From positions 248,001 through 312,000 of the forward strand of contig CAWAGG010000006.1 of the NCBI GenBank assembly GCA_963781595.1: a stretch of 64,000 nucleotides of DNA, in the 5' to 3' direction. Of the stretch, positions 17,271 to 27,400 are shown piece by piece. The stretch's first letter is position 1. Each line of letters opens with the position of its first letter. This DNA comes from JBEDUK01 sp963781595 (GTDB taxonomy: Bacteria; Actinomycetota; UBA4738). The notes under the pieces are model-generated. The model was not told where the DNA came from. It did not search any database and worked only from the letters and a program-made list of their open reading frames with translations. The translations under genes were made by a program, and so were the position numbers.

Positions 17271-19580
17271 GTGACGGCACGTGTGCTCGTCCGGGCGCTG
17301 CTAGCCGCGTGCATCGCCGGCCTGCTCGCCGGGCTCGTGCTGCTGGCCGTCGGGCAGGACGACGCGGCCGACGCGGCGTGGATCGTGACGACGGTCATCG
17401 GGCTCGTCCCGATGACCGCGTCCGTCGTCCGTGACCTGGTCCACCGCCGGGCGGGCGTCGACGTGATCGCCGTCCTCGCGATGGTCGGCGCTTTGCTGCT
17501 CGGCCAATACCTCGCCGGCGCGGTGATCGCCGTGATGCTCGCGTCGGGCCGCGCCCTGGAGGCTCTCGCCGCAGGCAGGGCGGAACGCGAGCTGACCGCG
17601 CTGCTGGCTCGGGCCCCGAACATCGCCCACCGCTACGAGGACGGAGCGCTCACGACGCCGCCGATCGGTTCGATCGTCCCGGGCGACCGTCTCCTGGTCA
17701 TGGCCGGCGAGATCGTCCCGGTCGACGGCGTGGTCGTCGCGGGGCGCGCCACCTTGGACGAATCGGCCCTGACGGGCGAATCGCGGCTCGTGGAACGAGA
17801 TGTCGGGGATCGGGTGCGGAGCGGCGTCGTGAACGCTGGCGGCGGCTTCGATCTCCGGGCCGTGGCGGCCGCGGGCGAGAGCACGTACGCCGCGATCGCG
17901 CGCTTGGTCCGCGACGCCGAACGAAGCAAGGCGCCGTTCGTCCGGATGGCCGACCGGTACGCGCTGTTGTTCGTGCCGGTGACGCTCCTGATCGCGGGCG
18001 CCGCGTGGATCGCGAGCGGCGATCCGGTGTTCGCCTTGTCCGTCCTGGTCGTGGCGACCCCGTGCCCGCTGATCCTCGCCGCCCCGATCGCCATCGTCGC
18101 GGGGATCTCCCGCGCCGCACGGCGGGGTGTGATCTTCAAGGGCGGCGCCGCGCTCGAGGTCCTGAGCCGCGCGCGGGTCCTGCTGTTCGACAAGACGGGG
18201 ACGCTGACCGGCGGGGTTCCGACCATGAGCGAGGTCGAGGCGTTCGGTGCGTTGTCCGGGGACGACGTGCTCCGGCTCGCCGCCTCCCTCGACCAGGTCT
18301 CGCCGCACGTGCTCGCCGCGTCGATCGTGCGAGCGGCCCGCGGCCGGGGCTTCGACCTGTCGTTCCCGTCCGACGTGGTCGAGGAACCGGGCTCGGGGAT
18401 CGCCGGAACCGTCGACGGCCGGTCCGTGCGGATCGGCACGTCCGAATGGACCGCGTTCGGCGCCCAGCTGCCCGCACCGGCCCGCGCGATCCGGCGGCGG
18501 ACGTCCGTGGAGGGTTCGTCGTGCGCGTTCGTGGCCGTCGACGGCCGGCTCGCCGGCGCGCTGGTGATGGACGACCCGATCCGGCCCGAGACCCCGCGCG
18601 CGATCCGGGCGCTGCGGGCGGCCGGCATCGAGCGGGTGATCATGGTGACCGGCGACCACCCAGACGTGGCCGAGACCATCGGCACTCGCGATCGGCGTCG
18701 ACCGGATCCTGGCGGAACGCGCACCCGCCGAGAAGATCGACGCCGTGGCCGAAGCCCGGACCGCGGGCGTGACCGTCATGGTGGGCGACGGGATCAACGA
18801 CGCGCCCGCGCTGGCTGCCGCCGACGTCGGCGTCGCGATGGGCGCCCGCGGCGCGTCGGTGTCCAGCGAGGCCGCCGACGTGGTCGTCACGGTCGACCGG
18901 CTCGACCGGCTGGCGGACGCGCTGCGGATCGCGCACCGGTCGCGGAGGATCGCCGTCCAGAGCGTGGTCCTCGGGATGGGCATGTCCTTCGTCGCGATGG
19001 GGTTCGCCGCGTTCGGCCTCCTGGTACCGGTCGCCGGCGCGATCCTGCAGGAGGCGATCGACGTGATCGCGATCGCGAACGCGCTGCGCGCGCTGCACGG
19101 CGACGAGCGGCGCCGACCCGTGCCTCCGGAGGAGGCGGAACTGGGTGCGCGGTTCCAGGGCGAACACGCGCAGCTGGTCCCGATAATCGACCGGCTGCGG
19201 ACCGTCGCCGATCGCCTGGACGTGTGGTCGCCGGATGAGGCGCTGGTCGAGCTCCACGACGTGCGTTCGGCGCTGACGGAACGCCTGCTACCGCACGAGC
19301 TGGAGGAGGAACGAGCGCTGTTCCCGGCGGTCGGCCGGGCGCTCGGTGGCGACGACCCGATCGCGGCGCTGACCCGCGCCCACACGGAGATCGTGCACCT
19401 GATCCGCCGCCTCCGTCAGGCGATCGACGACCTGCCGGCCGATGGCCCGAGCCGGAGGACCTGCCCGAGCTGCGACGGATCCTGTATGGACTGAACGCCG
19501 TGCTCCGCCTGCACTTCGCGCAAGAGGAGGAGGCGTACCTCGCGGTGCTCGAGGAGGCTGCGGTTCGAACCCGCGGCTGA
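17271..19580 (+). pseudogene. P1B-type metal ATPase with C-terminal hemerythrin-like domain, two frameshifts
   Basis: The first frame (17271 to about 18690) holds a metal-ATPase core without an N-terminal HMA domain: TGES, the transmembrane motif TPCPLILAAP (Cys265), and the phosphorylation motif DKTGTLTGG (Asp307). At about 18685 the frame moves by one base to one that encodes GDGINDAPALAAADVGVAMG and the last membrane helices. This frame runs on, without a stop, into a hemerythrin-like helical bundle with His/Glu motifs (GEHAQLVPIIDRL, LLPHELEEERALF, RAHTEIVHLIRRL). A second shift at about 19450 is needed to finish that bundle (LHFAQEEEAYLAVLEE, stop 19580). Either a decayed gene or two consensus errors. 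GTG start with AGGAAGAGG upstream. Metal specificity is not readable. Confidence 0.8.
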
Positions 19581-20495
19581 CGGCCGGCTGAGGCGGGCCC
19601 ACACCGGTGTCGGAGGGCCGGCGGTACGTCCGCGCGCTCGAGGAAGCGATACGGGCCTCGCGATGGATGGAGGGAGTCGACCGACGCATGCCGAGCGAAC
19701 GTGACCATGCACCGCTGACCGTCTCGGGAGGTACGAAGCGAGGCCGAGGCCTCAAGACTGGCCGGACAGCTGCCACCTGAGCGACGTGACCGCCCGCGGC
19801 GCTTGGCGTCACACTGGTCAGCCCGGATTCGAGCGCTTCACTCAGCCGCCCGAGACGCGCGCCGTACGCGTGAGGTTGGCGCGAGCTCCTCGCCGAGGAC
19901 GACCCGACGATCCGCGGGTACACGAACGAACGCGGAGGGCTGCCAGACCGGCCGATCGAACGCCTCCGACGCGCTCATCGCTCGACCGACCACCACGGAG
20001 CCAACCCCGAAGCGCATGGAGGACCTCGACGGTCGAGACAGGTGTGCACCGGAGAGCGGGCCGTACCGGCCGAGGATCGACATGCGGATCTACGCGGCGC
20101 GGGAGGTGTCGGATCGGCAGCGAGCCGCCGCGACGACCGCCGGCGTGAGTATCGACACCCCGCAAGAGGAAACGCTCGCTGAGCGATATCGACGCAGTCG
20201 GGCCGGACGCCGCAACGAATGTCGGATCACGGCGGCCCCGCCTGCTCGGGTCGCCGGCCGCGAGCGGGCCGACCGCGTCACAGGCGGTCGTTCGGCAGAC
20301 CCGGGTGGGCTCCGTCGAGGAGGTGGTCCGACGGACATGAACCACGGAGCTGAAGCTCCGCCTGCGACCCGACGGCCGGCGGAGTGCCCTCGTGTGCTCG
20401 GGTCGATGATCTGGCTCGTTCGTCGGCTGCAAGGCGCGCTCTAGGCCAATGCACTTAACGCATGCGACACAGTCGGATCAGCCCAGGAGGCAATC
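19581..20495. other. About 915-nt stretch without a convincing gene
   Basis: Open frames here lack recognisable motifs, and third-codon GC bias is weaker than in neighbouring genes. The longest frames (plus 19803-20444, minus 19842-20432) are Arg/Ser/Thr-rich with no hydrophobic core. One small perfect hairpin (CGGAGCT-GA-AGCTCCG near 20344) was seen. Together with broken genes on both sides this looks like decayed or intergenic DNA. Confidence 0.5.
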
Positions 20496-20980
20496 CTATC
20501 TGTCGAACGCGCGCGCATGGCCGGCCACGAACACCGCCAGGAACGCGGTCGCGAGCACCCCGGCCACCGGCGCCGCGAACGCCGCGACCAGGATCGTCGT
20601 CGGGTCCGTCCCGGTCACCATCGTCGGCGCGAAGATGCTCACCAACGCCACGACCCCCCAGAGCGACGGCGACCGAGACGAACAGCCCGGACCACGGCGA
20701 GGCTTCGGCCTCGTCGATCGCGACCGCCCGCCGAGGCAGCCATCACCACGAATGCGGTCGCGATCGTCGCGTAGAGCCAGAGGCTGAACGCTGCGATCGG
20801 CAGGTGCTCGTGCATCGAACCGGTGATCATGTCCGGCGTCCAGATGCTGGCGGCGGCCGCAGCGAGCCAGATCGCCGCGACCGCGAGGCCCGTATAGAGG
20901 AACCTCGGCCGGATCGAACGCCGCGCGGTCGCGGGTGTTGCGTCGACCGCCATCTCGGGGTCATCGAGCTTCACAGCCAT
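20496..20980 (-). pseudogene. Small membrane protein with internal two-fold repeat, two frameshifts
   Basis: Starting at ATG 20980 (GGGAGGCG upstream), the first frame gives about 85 residues with two hydrophobic helices (FLYTGLAVAAIWLAAAAASIW and LPIAAFSLWLYATIATAFVV). After about 20740 the reading must shift twice, the second time at a GGGGGG run, to continue with AIDEAEASPWSGLFVSVAVAL, then VSIFAPTMVTGTDPTTI and a final helix ending HARAFDR before the stop at 20496. The second half repeats the plan of the first (IWTPDMITGS versus IFAPTMVTGT). Function unknown. It lies downstream of pntAB on the same strand and could be a former operon member. Confidence 0.6.
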
Positions 20981-21194
20981 GATCCATCGCCTCCCATCCA
21001 CGCTCCAGGATGCGACCCGGCCGACGTCGGCGGCGAGGTCGACCTCCCCGCGACACGCGGGACAGGTGGACGTACCCGTCGCGGCGGGGCGGGGGCTCGC
21101 ACGCTCGCTGCTCGCTCGTCGCATCGGTTCGGCCGCTGATCACTCACGACTCACCGGCGATACCGACCACGCCTCCGGTGTTGCTGCCATCGAG

Positions 21195-23072
21195 CTACGC
21201 GGCGGTGACCAGCTTCACCTCGCCGCCGAGCTTCGAGACCTCCTCGATCAGGTCCGCGGCGACCGACTTCGCGTCGCCGAAGAGCATCAGCGTGTTGTCC
21301 CCGTAGAACAGCTCGTTCTCGATCCCGGCGAACCCGGGACGCATCGAGCGCTTGATCACGATCACGCACCGGGCCTTGTCGACGTCCAGGATCGGCATCC
21401 CGTAGATCGGGCTCGCGGTGTCGTGGCGCGCGGCGGGGTTCACCACGTCGTTCGCACCGACCACCACCGCGACGTCCGCCTGCGGGAAGTCGGGGTTGAT
21501 CGCGTCCATGTCGTACAGCTCGTCGTATGGGACGTTCGCCTCCGCCAGCAGGACGTTCATGTGTCCCGGCATCCGTCCCGCGACCGGGTGGATCGCGAAC
21601 TTCACGTCCACGCCGTGCTTCGTCAGCAGGTCGGACAGCTCTGCGACCTTGTGCTGCGCCTGCGCCGCCGCCATCCCGTAGCCCGGGACGAAGATGACCG
21701 ACGACGACGCGTCCAGCAGCATCGCGGCCTCGTCCGCCGTCGTCGTGTTCACGGTCCTCTCGGCCAGGTCGGATGCCGCGCCACCTTCTTGCACCTGGCC
21801 GAACGCCCCGAAGAGCACGTTGCGGAACGACCGGTTCATCGCCCGGCACATGATCACCGACAGCAGGAACCCGGACGACCCGTCCAGCGCGCCGGCGATG
21901 ATCAGCACCTTGTTGTTCAGCACGAACCCCATCGCCGCGCCGGACAGGCCAGCGTAGGAGTTCAGCAGCGAGATCACCGTCGGCATGTCCGCGCCGCCGA
22001 TCGGGATGATCAGCATCACGCCGAACACCAGCGCCAGGGCCGCCATGAGCGGGAACATCCAGGTCGAACCCGGCGACATGACCAGGCCGACCGCGAGCCC
22101 GACGGCCACGACCAGGACGCCGATGTTCACGTAGTTCTGGCCCTTGTAGACGATCGGCCGATCGGGTAACACGCCCTGCAGCTTGCCGAACGCCATCAGC
22201 GACCCGGTGAACGTCAGGAACCCCAGCAGCACCTCGAGCCCCAGCGCGCCCTGCGTGAACTTCGAGATGTCGGGCTGTGTGAGATAGTAGTGCGCGGTGC
22301 CGACCAGGGCAGCGGCCAGCGCCCCGAACGCGTGGGACAGCGCGATCCGCTGCGGCATCGCCGTCATCGGCATGAACAGCGCCATCGGGATCCCGATCGC
22401 GGCGCCGATCACCAGCGCCACGGCGATCCACTCGAAGCTCACGATCTCCGTCTTGATCAGCGTGCCGATGACCGCCATCAGCATGCCGATCTCGCCGACG
22501 AACACGCCTCGGCGGGCCGTGCGCGGATCGGTCAGCCAGCGCAGAGCCAGGATGAACGACGCCGCGGCGAGCAGGTAGGTGATCGTGGTGAACGCGTCGA
22601 TGATCGCGTCGTCGCCCGACGCCGCCCACCGGATCAGAACGACGAACAGCCCGGCCGCTGCCAGGTACGCGACCGCGCCAAGGGTGAAGGACAGCTGCTG
22701 CATCCGTTCGCTGCGTTCCCGCGGTGCCGTCCTCACGGGCTGCGCGGACCCCGCGTCGTCCGCGGACCTCGCGGTCGACGCCGTCGTCGGCTCCCGCCGC
22801 CTGAACATCCGCAGCATGCGGTCGGTGATCATGAACCCGCCGACCACGTTGATCGTCGACGCCGTCACCGCGATCGTCCCGAGGATCGTCGCGTACGTCG
22901 TCTCGCCCATCCCCGCGATCACCAGCGAACCCACGAGCGACACACCGCTGATCGCGTTCGTCAACGCCATCAACGGCGTGTGCAGCAGCTTCGGGACCCT
23001 CCTGATCAGCTCGAAGCCGAGGAAGGTCGCGAGGACGAAGACGTACAGCCCAACCTCCATCGAGGTCGACAT
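21195..23072 (-). CDS. pntB: NAD(P) transhydrogenase, PntAB membrane domain fused to PntB
   Basis: A 625-residue fusion. Residues 1-95 are the small transmembrane PntAB/4TM_12 domain (ATFLGFELIRRVPKLLHTPLMALTNAISG and TINVVGGFMITDRML). A charged Ser/Thr/Ala linker (about 96-125) leads into PntB: eight or more helices (including NSYAGLSGAAMGFVLNN), then the NADP(H)-binding dIII domain with VPGYGMAAAQAQHKV, HPVAGRMPGHMNVLLAEA and GANDVVNPAA. The enzyme couples proton translocation to hydride transfer between NAD(H) and NADP(H). Its ATG overlaps the pntA stop by one base (TGATG). PntAB is usually a separate gene or fused to PntA, so this joint is unusual. Confidence 0.92.
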   Translation of the reverse strand: MSTSMEVGLYVFVLATFLGFELIRRVPKLLHTPLMALTNAISGVSLVGSLVIAGMGETTYATILGTIAVTASTINVVGGFMITDRMLRMFRRREPTTASTARSADDAGSAQPVRTAPRERSERMQQLSFTLGAVAYLAAAGLFVVLIRWAASGDDAIIDAFTTITYLLAAASFILALRWLTDPRTARRGVFVGEIGMLMAVIGTLIKTEIVSFEWIAVALVIGAAIGIPMALFMPMTAMPQRIALSHAFGALAAALVGTAHYYLTQPDISKFTQGALGLEVLLGFLTFTGSLMAFGKLQGVLPDRPIVYKGQNYVNIGVLVVAVGLAVGLVMSPGSTWMFPLMAALALVFGVMLIIPIGGADMPTVISLLNSYAGLSGAAMGFVLNNKVLIIAGALDGSSGFLLSVIMCRAMNRSFRNVLFGAFGQVQEGGAASDLAERTVNTTTADEAAMLLDASSSVIFVPGYGMAAAQAQHKVAELSDLLTKHGVDVKFAIHPVAGRMPGHMNVLLAEANVPYDELYDMDAINPDFPQADVAVVVGANDVVNPAARHDTASPIYGMPILDVDKARCVIVIKRSMRPGFAGIENELFYGDNTLMLFGDAKSVAADLIEEVSKLGGEVKLVTAA

Positions 23073-24244
23073 CAGGCCGCCCTCCCTTCCTGCAGCAAGG
23101 CGAGGACCTTCGGATGCACGACCTCGCCGTCACGGCACACCAGCGTGTCCATCGCGATCCGGTCGTCCGGTTCGACGACGAGCTCGCCGTCCCGCACGAG
23201 GTGCAGGACGAACGCCGACACGTTCTTCGCGAACATCTGGCTCGCGTGGAGCGGGACGGTCGCCGCCAGGTTCGTCGGACCCATCACGGTCACGCCGCCG
23301 TCGGTCACGATCGTCTCGTCGGCCACGGTCAGCTCGCAGTTGCCGCCCTTCTCCGCGGCGAGGTCGACCACCACCGAACCCCGTGCCATCGCGTGGACGG
23401 CGGCCGCCGTCACCAGCACCGGAGCGGCCACGCCCGGGATCAGCGCGGTGCAGATCACCGCGTCGCACTTCGCCACGACCTCGCCTAGCAGCTCCTGCTG
23501 GCGCCGGTAGAAGGCCTCACCCAGCGCCTTGGCGTAGCCGCTCGCGTCCTCCGCATCGCCCGGCTGGAGCGGCAGCTCGACGAACCGCGCACCGAGGCTC
23601 TCGACCTCCTCACGCGCCGCCGGCCGGACGTCGTACGCCTCGACCACGGCGCCGAGCCGCCGGGCGGTCGCGATCGCCTGGAGCCCCGCGACGCCCGCAC
23701 CGATCACGAGGATCCGCGACGGCGTCAGCGTGCCCGCCGCGGTGGTCATCATCGGGAACAGCTTCGGCAGGCGGCCGGCCGCGACCAGCACGGCCTTGTA
23801 GCCGGTGACCGTCGCCTGGGACGAGAGCACGTCCATGGACTGAGCGCGCGTGATCCTCGGCATCAGCTCCAGGGCGAACGACGTCACGCCGCGAGCGGCC
23901 AGCTCGCGCGCCGCCCGGGGCGCGTCGAGCGGGCTCGCGAGCCCGACGACGACCTGTCCCGGACGCACGGACGCGAGGTCCGCGCGACCGGCCTCCTGGT
24001 TCGCGCCGAAGGTCCGCACCTGTGCGATGAGCTCAGCGCGTTCGAACACCTCATCCCGTGTCGCGATCTCCGCCCCGCGGTCCAGGTACGCCTGATCCAC
24101 GAAGCCGGCCGCAGCGCCCGCTCCGGCCTCCACCACCACGGCCAGGTTCACCTTCGCCAGCACCGGCAGGACCGCCGGCGACAGCGCGACCCGCCGCTCG
24201 TCATCTCGGGTCTCGCGTGGGACCCCCAAGATCCGTACCGTCAT
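23072..24244 (-). CDS. pntA: NAD(P) transhydrogenase alpha subunit, NAD-binding domain
   Basis: A 390-residue soluble dI subunit. The N-terminal AlaDH/PNT domain starts MTVRILGVPRETRDDERRVALSP. The Rossmann motif ILVIGAGVAGLQAIATARRLGA binds NAD(H), and CTALIPGVAAPVLVT and DLAAEKGGNCE are PntA signatures. No transmembrane region follows, because that part is carried on PntB. ATG 24244 was chosen over ATG 24250 because GGAGGG stands 6 nt before it. It is divergent from nifJ across 166 nt, so the two redox units may share a control region. Confidence 0.93.
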   Translation of the reverse strand: MTVRILGVPRETRDDERRVALSPAVLPVLAKVNLAVVVEAGAGAAAGFVDQAYLDRGAEIATRDEVFERAELIAQVRTFGANQEAGRADLASVRPGQVVVGLASPLDAPRAARELAARGVTSFALELMPRITRAQSMDVLSSQATVTGYKAVLVAAGRLPKLFPMMTTAAGTLTPSRILVIGAGVAGLQAIATARRLGAVVEAYDVRPAAREEVESLGARFVELPLQPGDAEDASGYAKALGEAFYRRQQELLGEVVAKCDAVICTALIPGVAAPVLVTAAAVHAMARGSVVVDLAAEKGGNCELTVADETIVTDGGVTVMGPTNLAATVPLHASQMFAKNVSAFVLHLVRDGELVVEPDDRIAMDTLVCRDGEVVHPKVLALLQEGRAA

Positions 24245-24410
24245 GGTCATCCCTCCGGTCCGATCTACACGGCAGCGTGGCGCGCGGGCCGCGTCCCCGT
24301 CATGCACTTCGGACCCTCATTCCGAGGCCGACCGGCCCCCGACCGCGCGGGTCAGATGGCCCCTACGGGATGCGCTCGCCGGCCATAGCGTCGCCGGAGG
24401 AGGGACGGGT

Positions 24411-27400
24411 ATGACGATCACGGAACCGGTGGTGCGAACCACGCAGACCGCATGCGTCGACGGCAACGAGGCCGTCGCCAGGATCGCGCATCGACTGTCC
24501 GAGGTCATCGCGATCTACCCGATCACGCCGGCGTCGGCGATGGGCGAACTGTCGGACGCGTGGAGCGCGGCCGGCAGGCGGAACCTCTGGGGCATCGTCC
24601 CCGAGGTCATCGAGATGCAGAGCGAAGCCGGCGCCGCGGGCGTCCTGCACGGGGCCGTGATGCGCGGGGCCCTCGCCACGACGTTCACCGCCTCGCAGGG
24701 CCTCCTGCTGATGCTGCCGAACATGTTCAAGATCGCCGGCGAGCTGTCGCCCGCCGTGATCCACGTCGCCGCGCGAACCGTCGCGACGCACGCCCTGTCG
24801 ATCTTCGGCGACCAGTCCGACGTGATGGCCGTGCGCACCGCCGGATGGGCGATGCTGTGTTCGTCCTCCGTGCAGGAGGCGCAGGACTTCGCGCTCGTCT
24901 CGCACGCAGCGACCCTGTCGACGCGCGTGCCGTTCCTGCATTTCTTCGACGGGTTCCGAACGAGCCACGAGATCGACCGGATCGACCTCGTCGATGACGC
25001 CGACCTCCTCGCGCTCATCGACCAGGAGGCCGTCCGCTCCCACCGCGCGCGCGGACTGACGCCGGACCGGCCGGTGCTCCGCGGCTCCGCCCAGAACCCG
25101 GACGTGTTCTTCCAGGCGCGCGAGGCGAGCAACCCGTTCCATCTCGCGGTCCCCGACGCCGTCCAGGCCGCGATGGACGCGCTCGGCGAACGGACGGGAC
25201 GCCGATACCACCTCGTGGACTACACGGGTGCGCCGGACGCCGAACGCGTGGTCGTGCTGATGGGCTCCGGGGCGGGGGCCGCAGCCGAAGCCGTCGACGC
25301 GATGAACGCCGACGGCGCCCGCGTGGGCGCGCTCACGGTCCGGCTCTTCCGGCCCTTCCCCGGTGACGCGCTCGTCGCGGCGCTCCCACCGACGGTGCGC
25401 GCGATCGCCGTCCTCGATCGGACGAAGGAGCCCGGCGCCCCGGGCGAGCCGCTGTACCAGGACGTCGTGACGGCGCTCGCCGAGGGCGTCATGTCGGGGA
25501 GCGCGAGGTTCGCAGGAACCGCCGGACCGGGCCTGCCCTGCGTGATCGGCGGGCGCTACGGCCTGTCATCGAAGGAGTTCACCCCGGCGATGGTCAAGGG
25601 CGTCTTCGACGAACTCGCGCGCACCGAGCCGACGAACCACTTCACCGTCGGGATCGTCGACGACGTGACCCACACGAGCATCCCGTTCGACCCGGCGTTC
25701 TCGACCGAGAGCGCGGAGGTGCGGGCGGCGTTCTTCGGCCTCGGGAGCGACGGGACCGTCGGGGCGAACAAGAGCAGCGCGAAGATCGTCGGCGAGCAGA
25801 CGGACCTGTACACGCAGGGATACTTCGTGCTGGACTCGAAGAAGTCAGGTAGCCTTACGACTTCGCACCTGCGCTTCTCGCGCGAGCCGATCCGTTCGAC
25901 GTACCTGATCGAACGCGCGAACTTCGTCGCGTGCCATCAGTTCGGGCTCCTGGAGCGCATCGACGTCCTCAAGCTGGCGGAGCCCGGCGCGACGTTCCTG
26001 CTGAACAGCCCATACGGGCCCGACGACGTGTGGGACCACCTCCCGCTCGAGGTGCAACGGGAGATCCTGGACAAGGCCCTCGACGTGTGGGTGATCGACG
26101 CGAACCGCGTCGCGCGCGAGGCCGGCATGGGCGGGCGCATCAACACGGTGATGCAGCCGTGCTTCTTCGCGCTCTCCGGCGTGCTGCCGCAGGAGGAGGC
26201 CCTCGAGGCGATCCGCGCCTCGATCCGCACGACGTACGGCAAGCGCGGTGAGAGCGTGGTGCTGCGGAACCTGGCGGCCCTGGATGCGGCCCTGGACGCG
26301 CTCGGCCACGTGCACGTCCCCGCAGAGGCGACCGCGACCGCGAGGCGCCACCCGGCCGTACCCCCGGACGCTCCGGACTTCGTCCAGCGCGTCACGGCGC
26401 GGATGCTGGCCGGGGAGGGCGACCTGCTCCCGGTCAGCGCGCTCCCGGTCGACGGCACGTTCCCGACCGACACGGCGCGATGGGAGAAGCGGGCGATCGG
26501 CCCCGACCTCCCGATCTGGGACCCGTCGATATGCATCGACTGCGGGAAGTGCGCGATCGTGTGTCCGCACGCCGCCGTGCGGATGAAGGTGTTCGAACCG
26601 AGCGCCCTCGACGGCGCCCCCGAGGGGTTCCGCAGCAAGGGGTTCGGCTCGAAGGACCCCGACGCGCCGATGCGGCTGTCGATCCAGGTGGCGCCGGACG
26701 ACTGCACCGGGTGCGGCGTGTGCGTCGACGTGTGCCCGGCGCGCAGCAAGCAGGAGCTGAAGCACAAGGCGCTGAACATGGAGCCCGCGGAGCCGCATCG
26801 TGAGCCCGAACGGGAGGCGTTCGACTTCTTCCTGTCGATCCCCGACCCGCCCGCCGACCTGCTCGAGCCGGACACGGTGAAGGGCTCGCAGATCCGACGG
26901 CCGCTGTTCGAGTTCTCCGGGGCGTGCGCCGGGTGCGGCGAGACCCCGTACCTGAAGCTGCTGACGCAGCTGTTCGGCGACCGGCTGATCGTCGCGAATG
27001 CGACCGGATGTTCCTCGATCTATGGCGGCAACCTGCCGACCACGCCCTGGAGCGTCGACGCGAACGGCCGTGGACCCGCGTGGGCGAACTCGCTGTTCGA
27101 GGACAACGCGGAGTTCGGGCTCGGGATGCGGCTCGCGCTGGAGCGCCAGGAGGCGCACGCGCGGCACATGCTGGAGACGCTCGCGCCCGCCGTCGGGGAG
27201 GACCTCGCCGCGGCGATCCTGGACGCCGAGCAGCGGACCGAAGCCGACGTCGCCGCCCAGCGCGACCGCGTGGCCGAGTTGAAGGCGCGCCTCGCCCGGG
27301 CGGACGTCGAAGGCGACCTGTCGCGTGCCGCTCAAGATCTGGAGGGCCTGGCGGACGACCTCGTTCGCCGGAGCGTCTGGATCGTGGGCGGCGACGGCTG

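Noticed and set aside
19564..19580. CGGTTCGAACCCGC resembling a tRNA T-arm
   Set aside because: No acceptor stem, anticodon arm or D-arm can be built around it; it is part of the end of the hemerythrin-like coding sequence.
19803..20444. Plus-strand frame of 213 codons as a possible gene
   Set aside because: No RBS, weak codon bias, low-complexity Arg/Ser/Thr composition and no motif; treated as non-coding.
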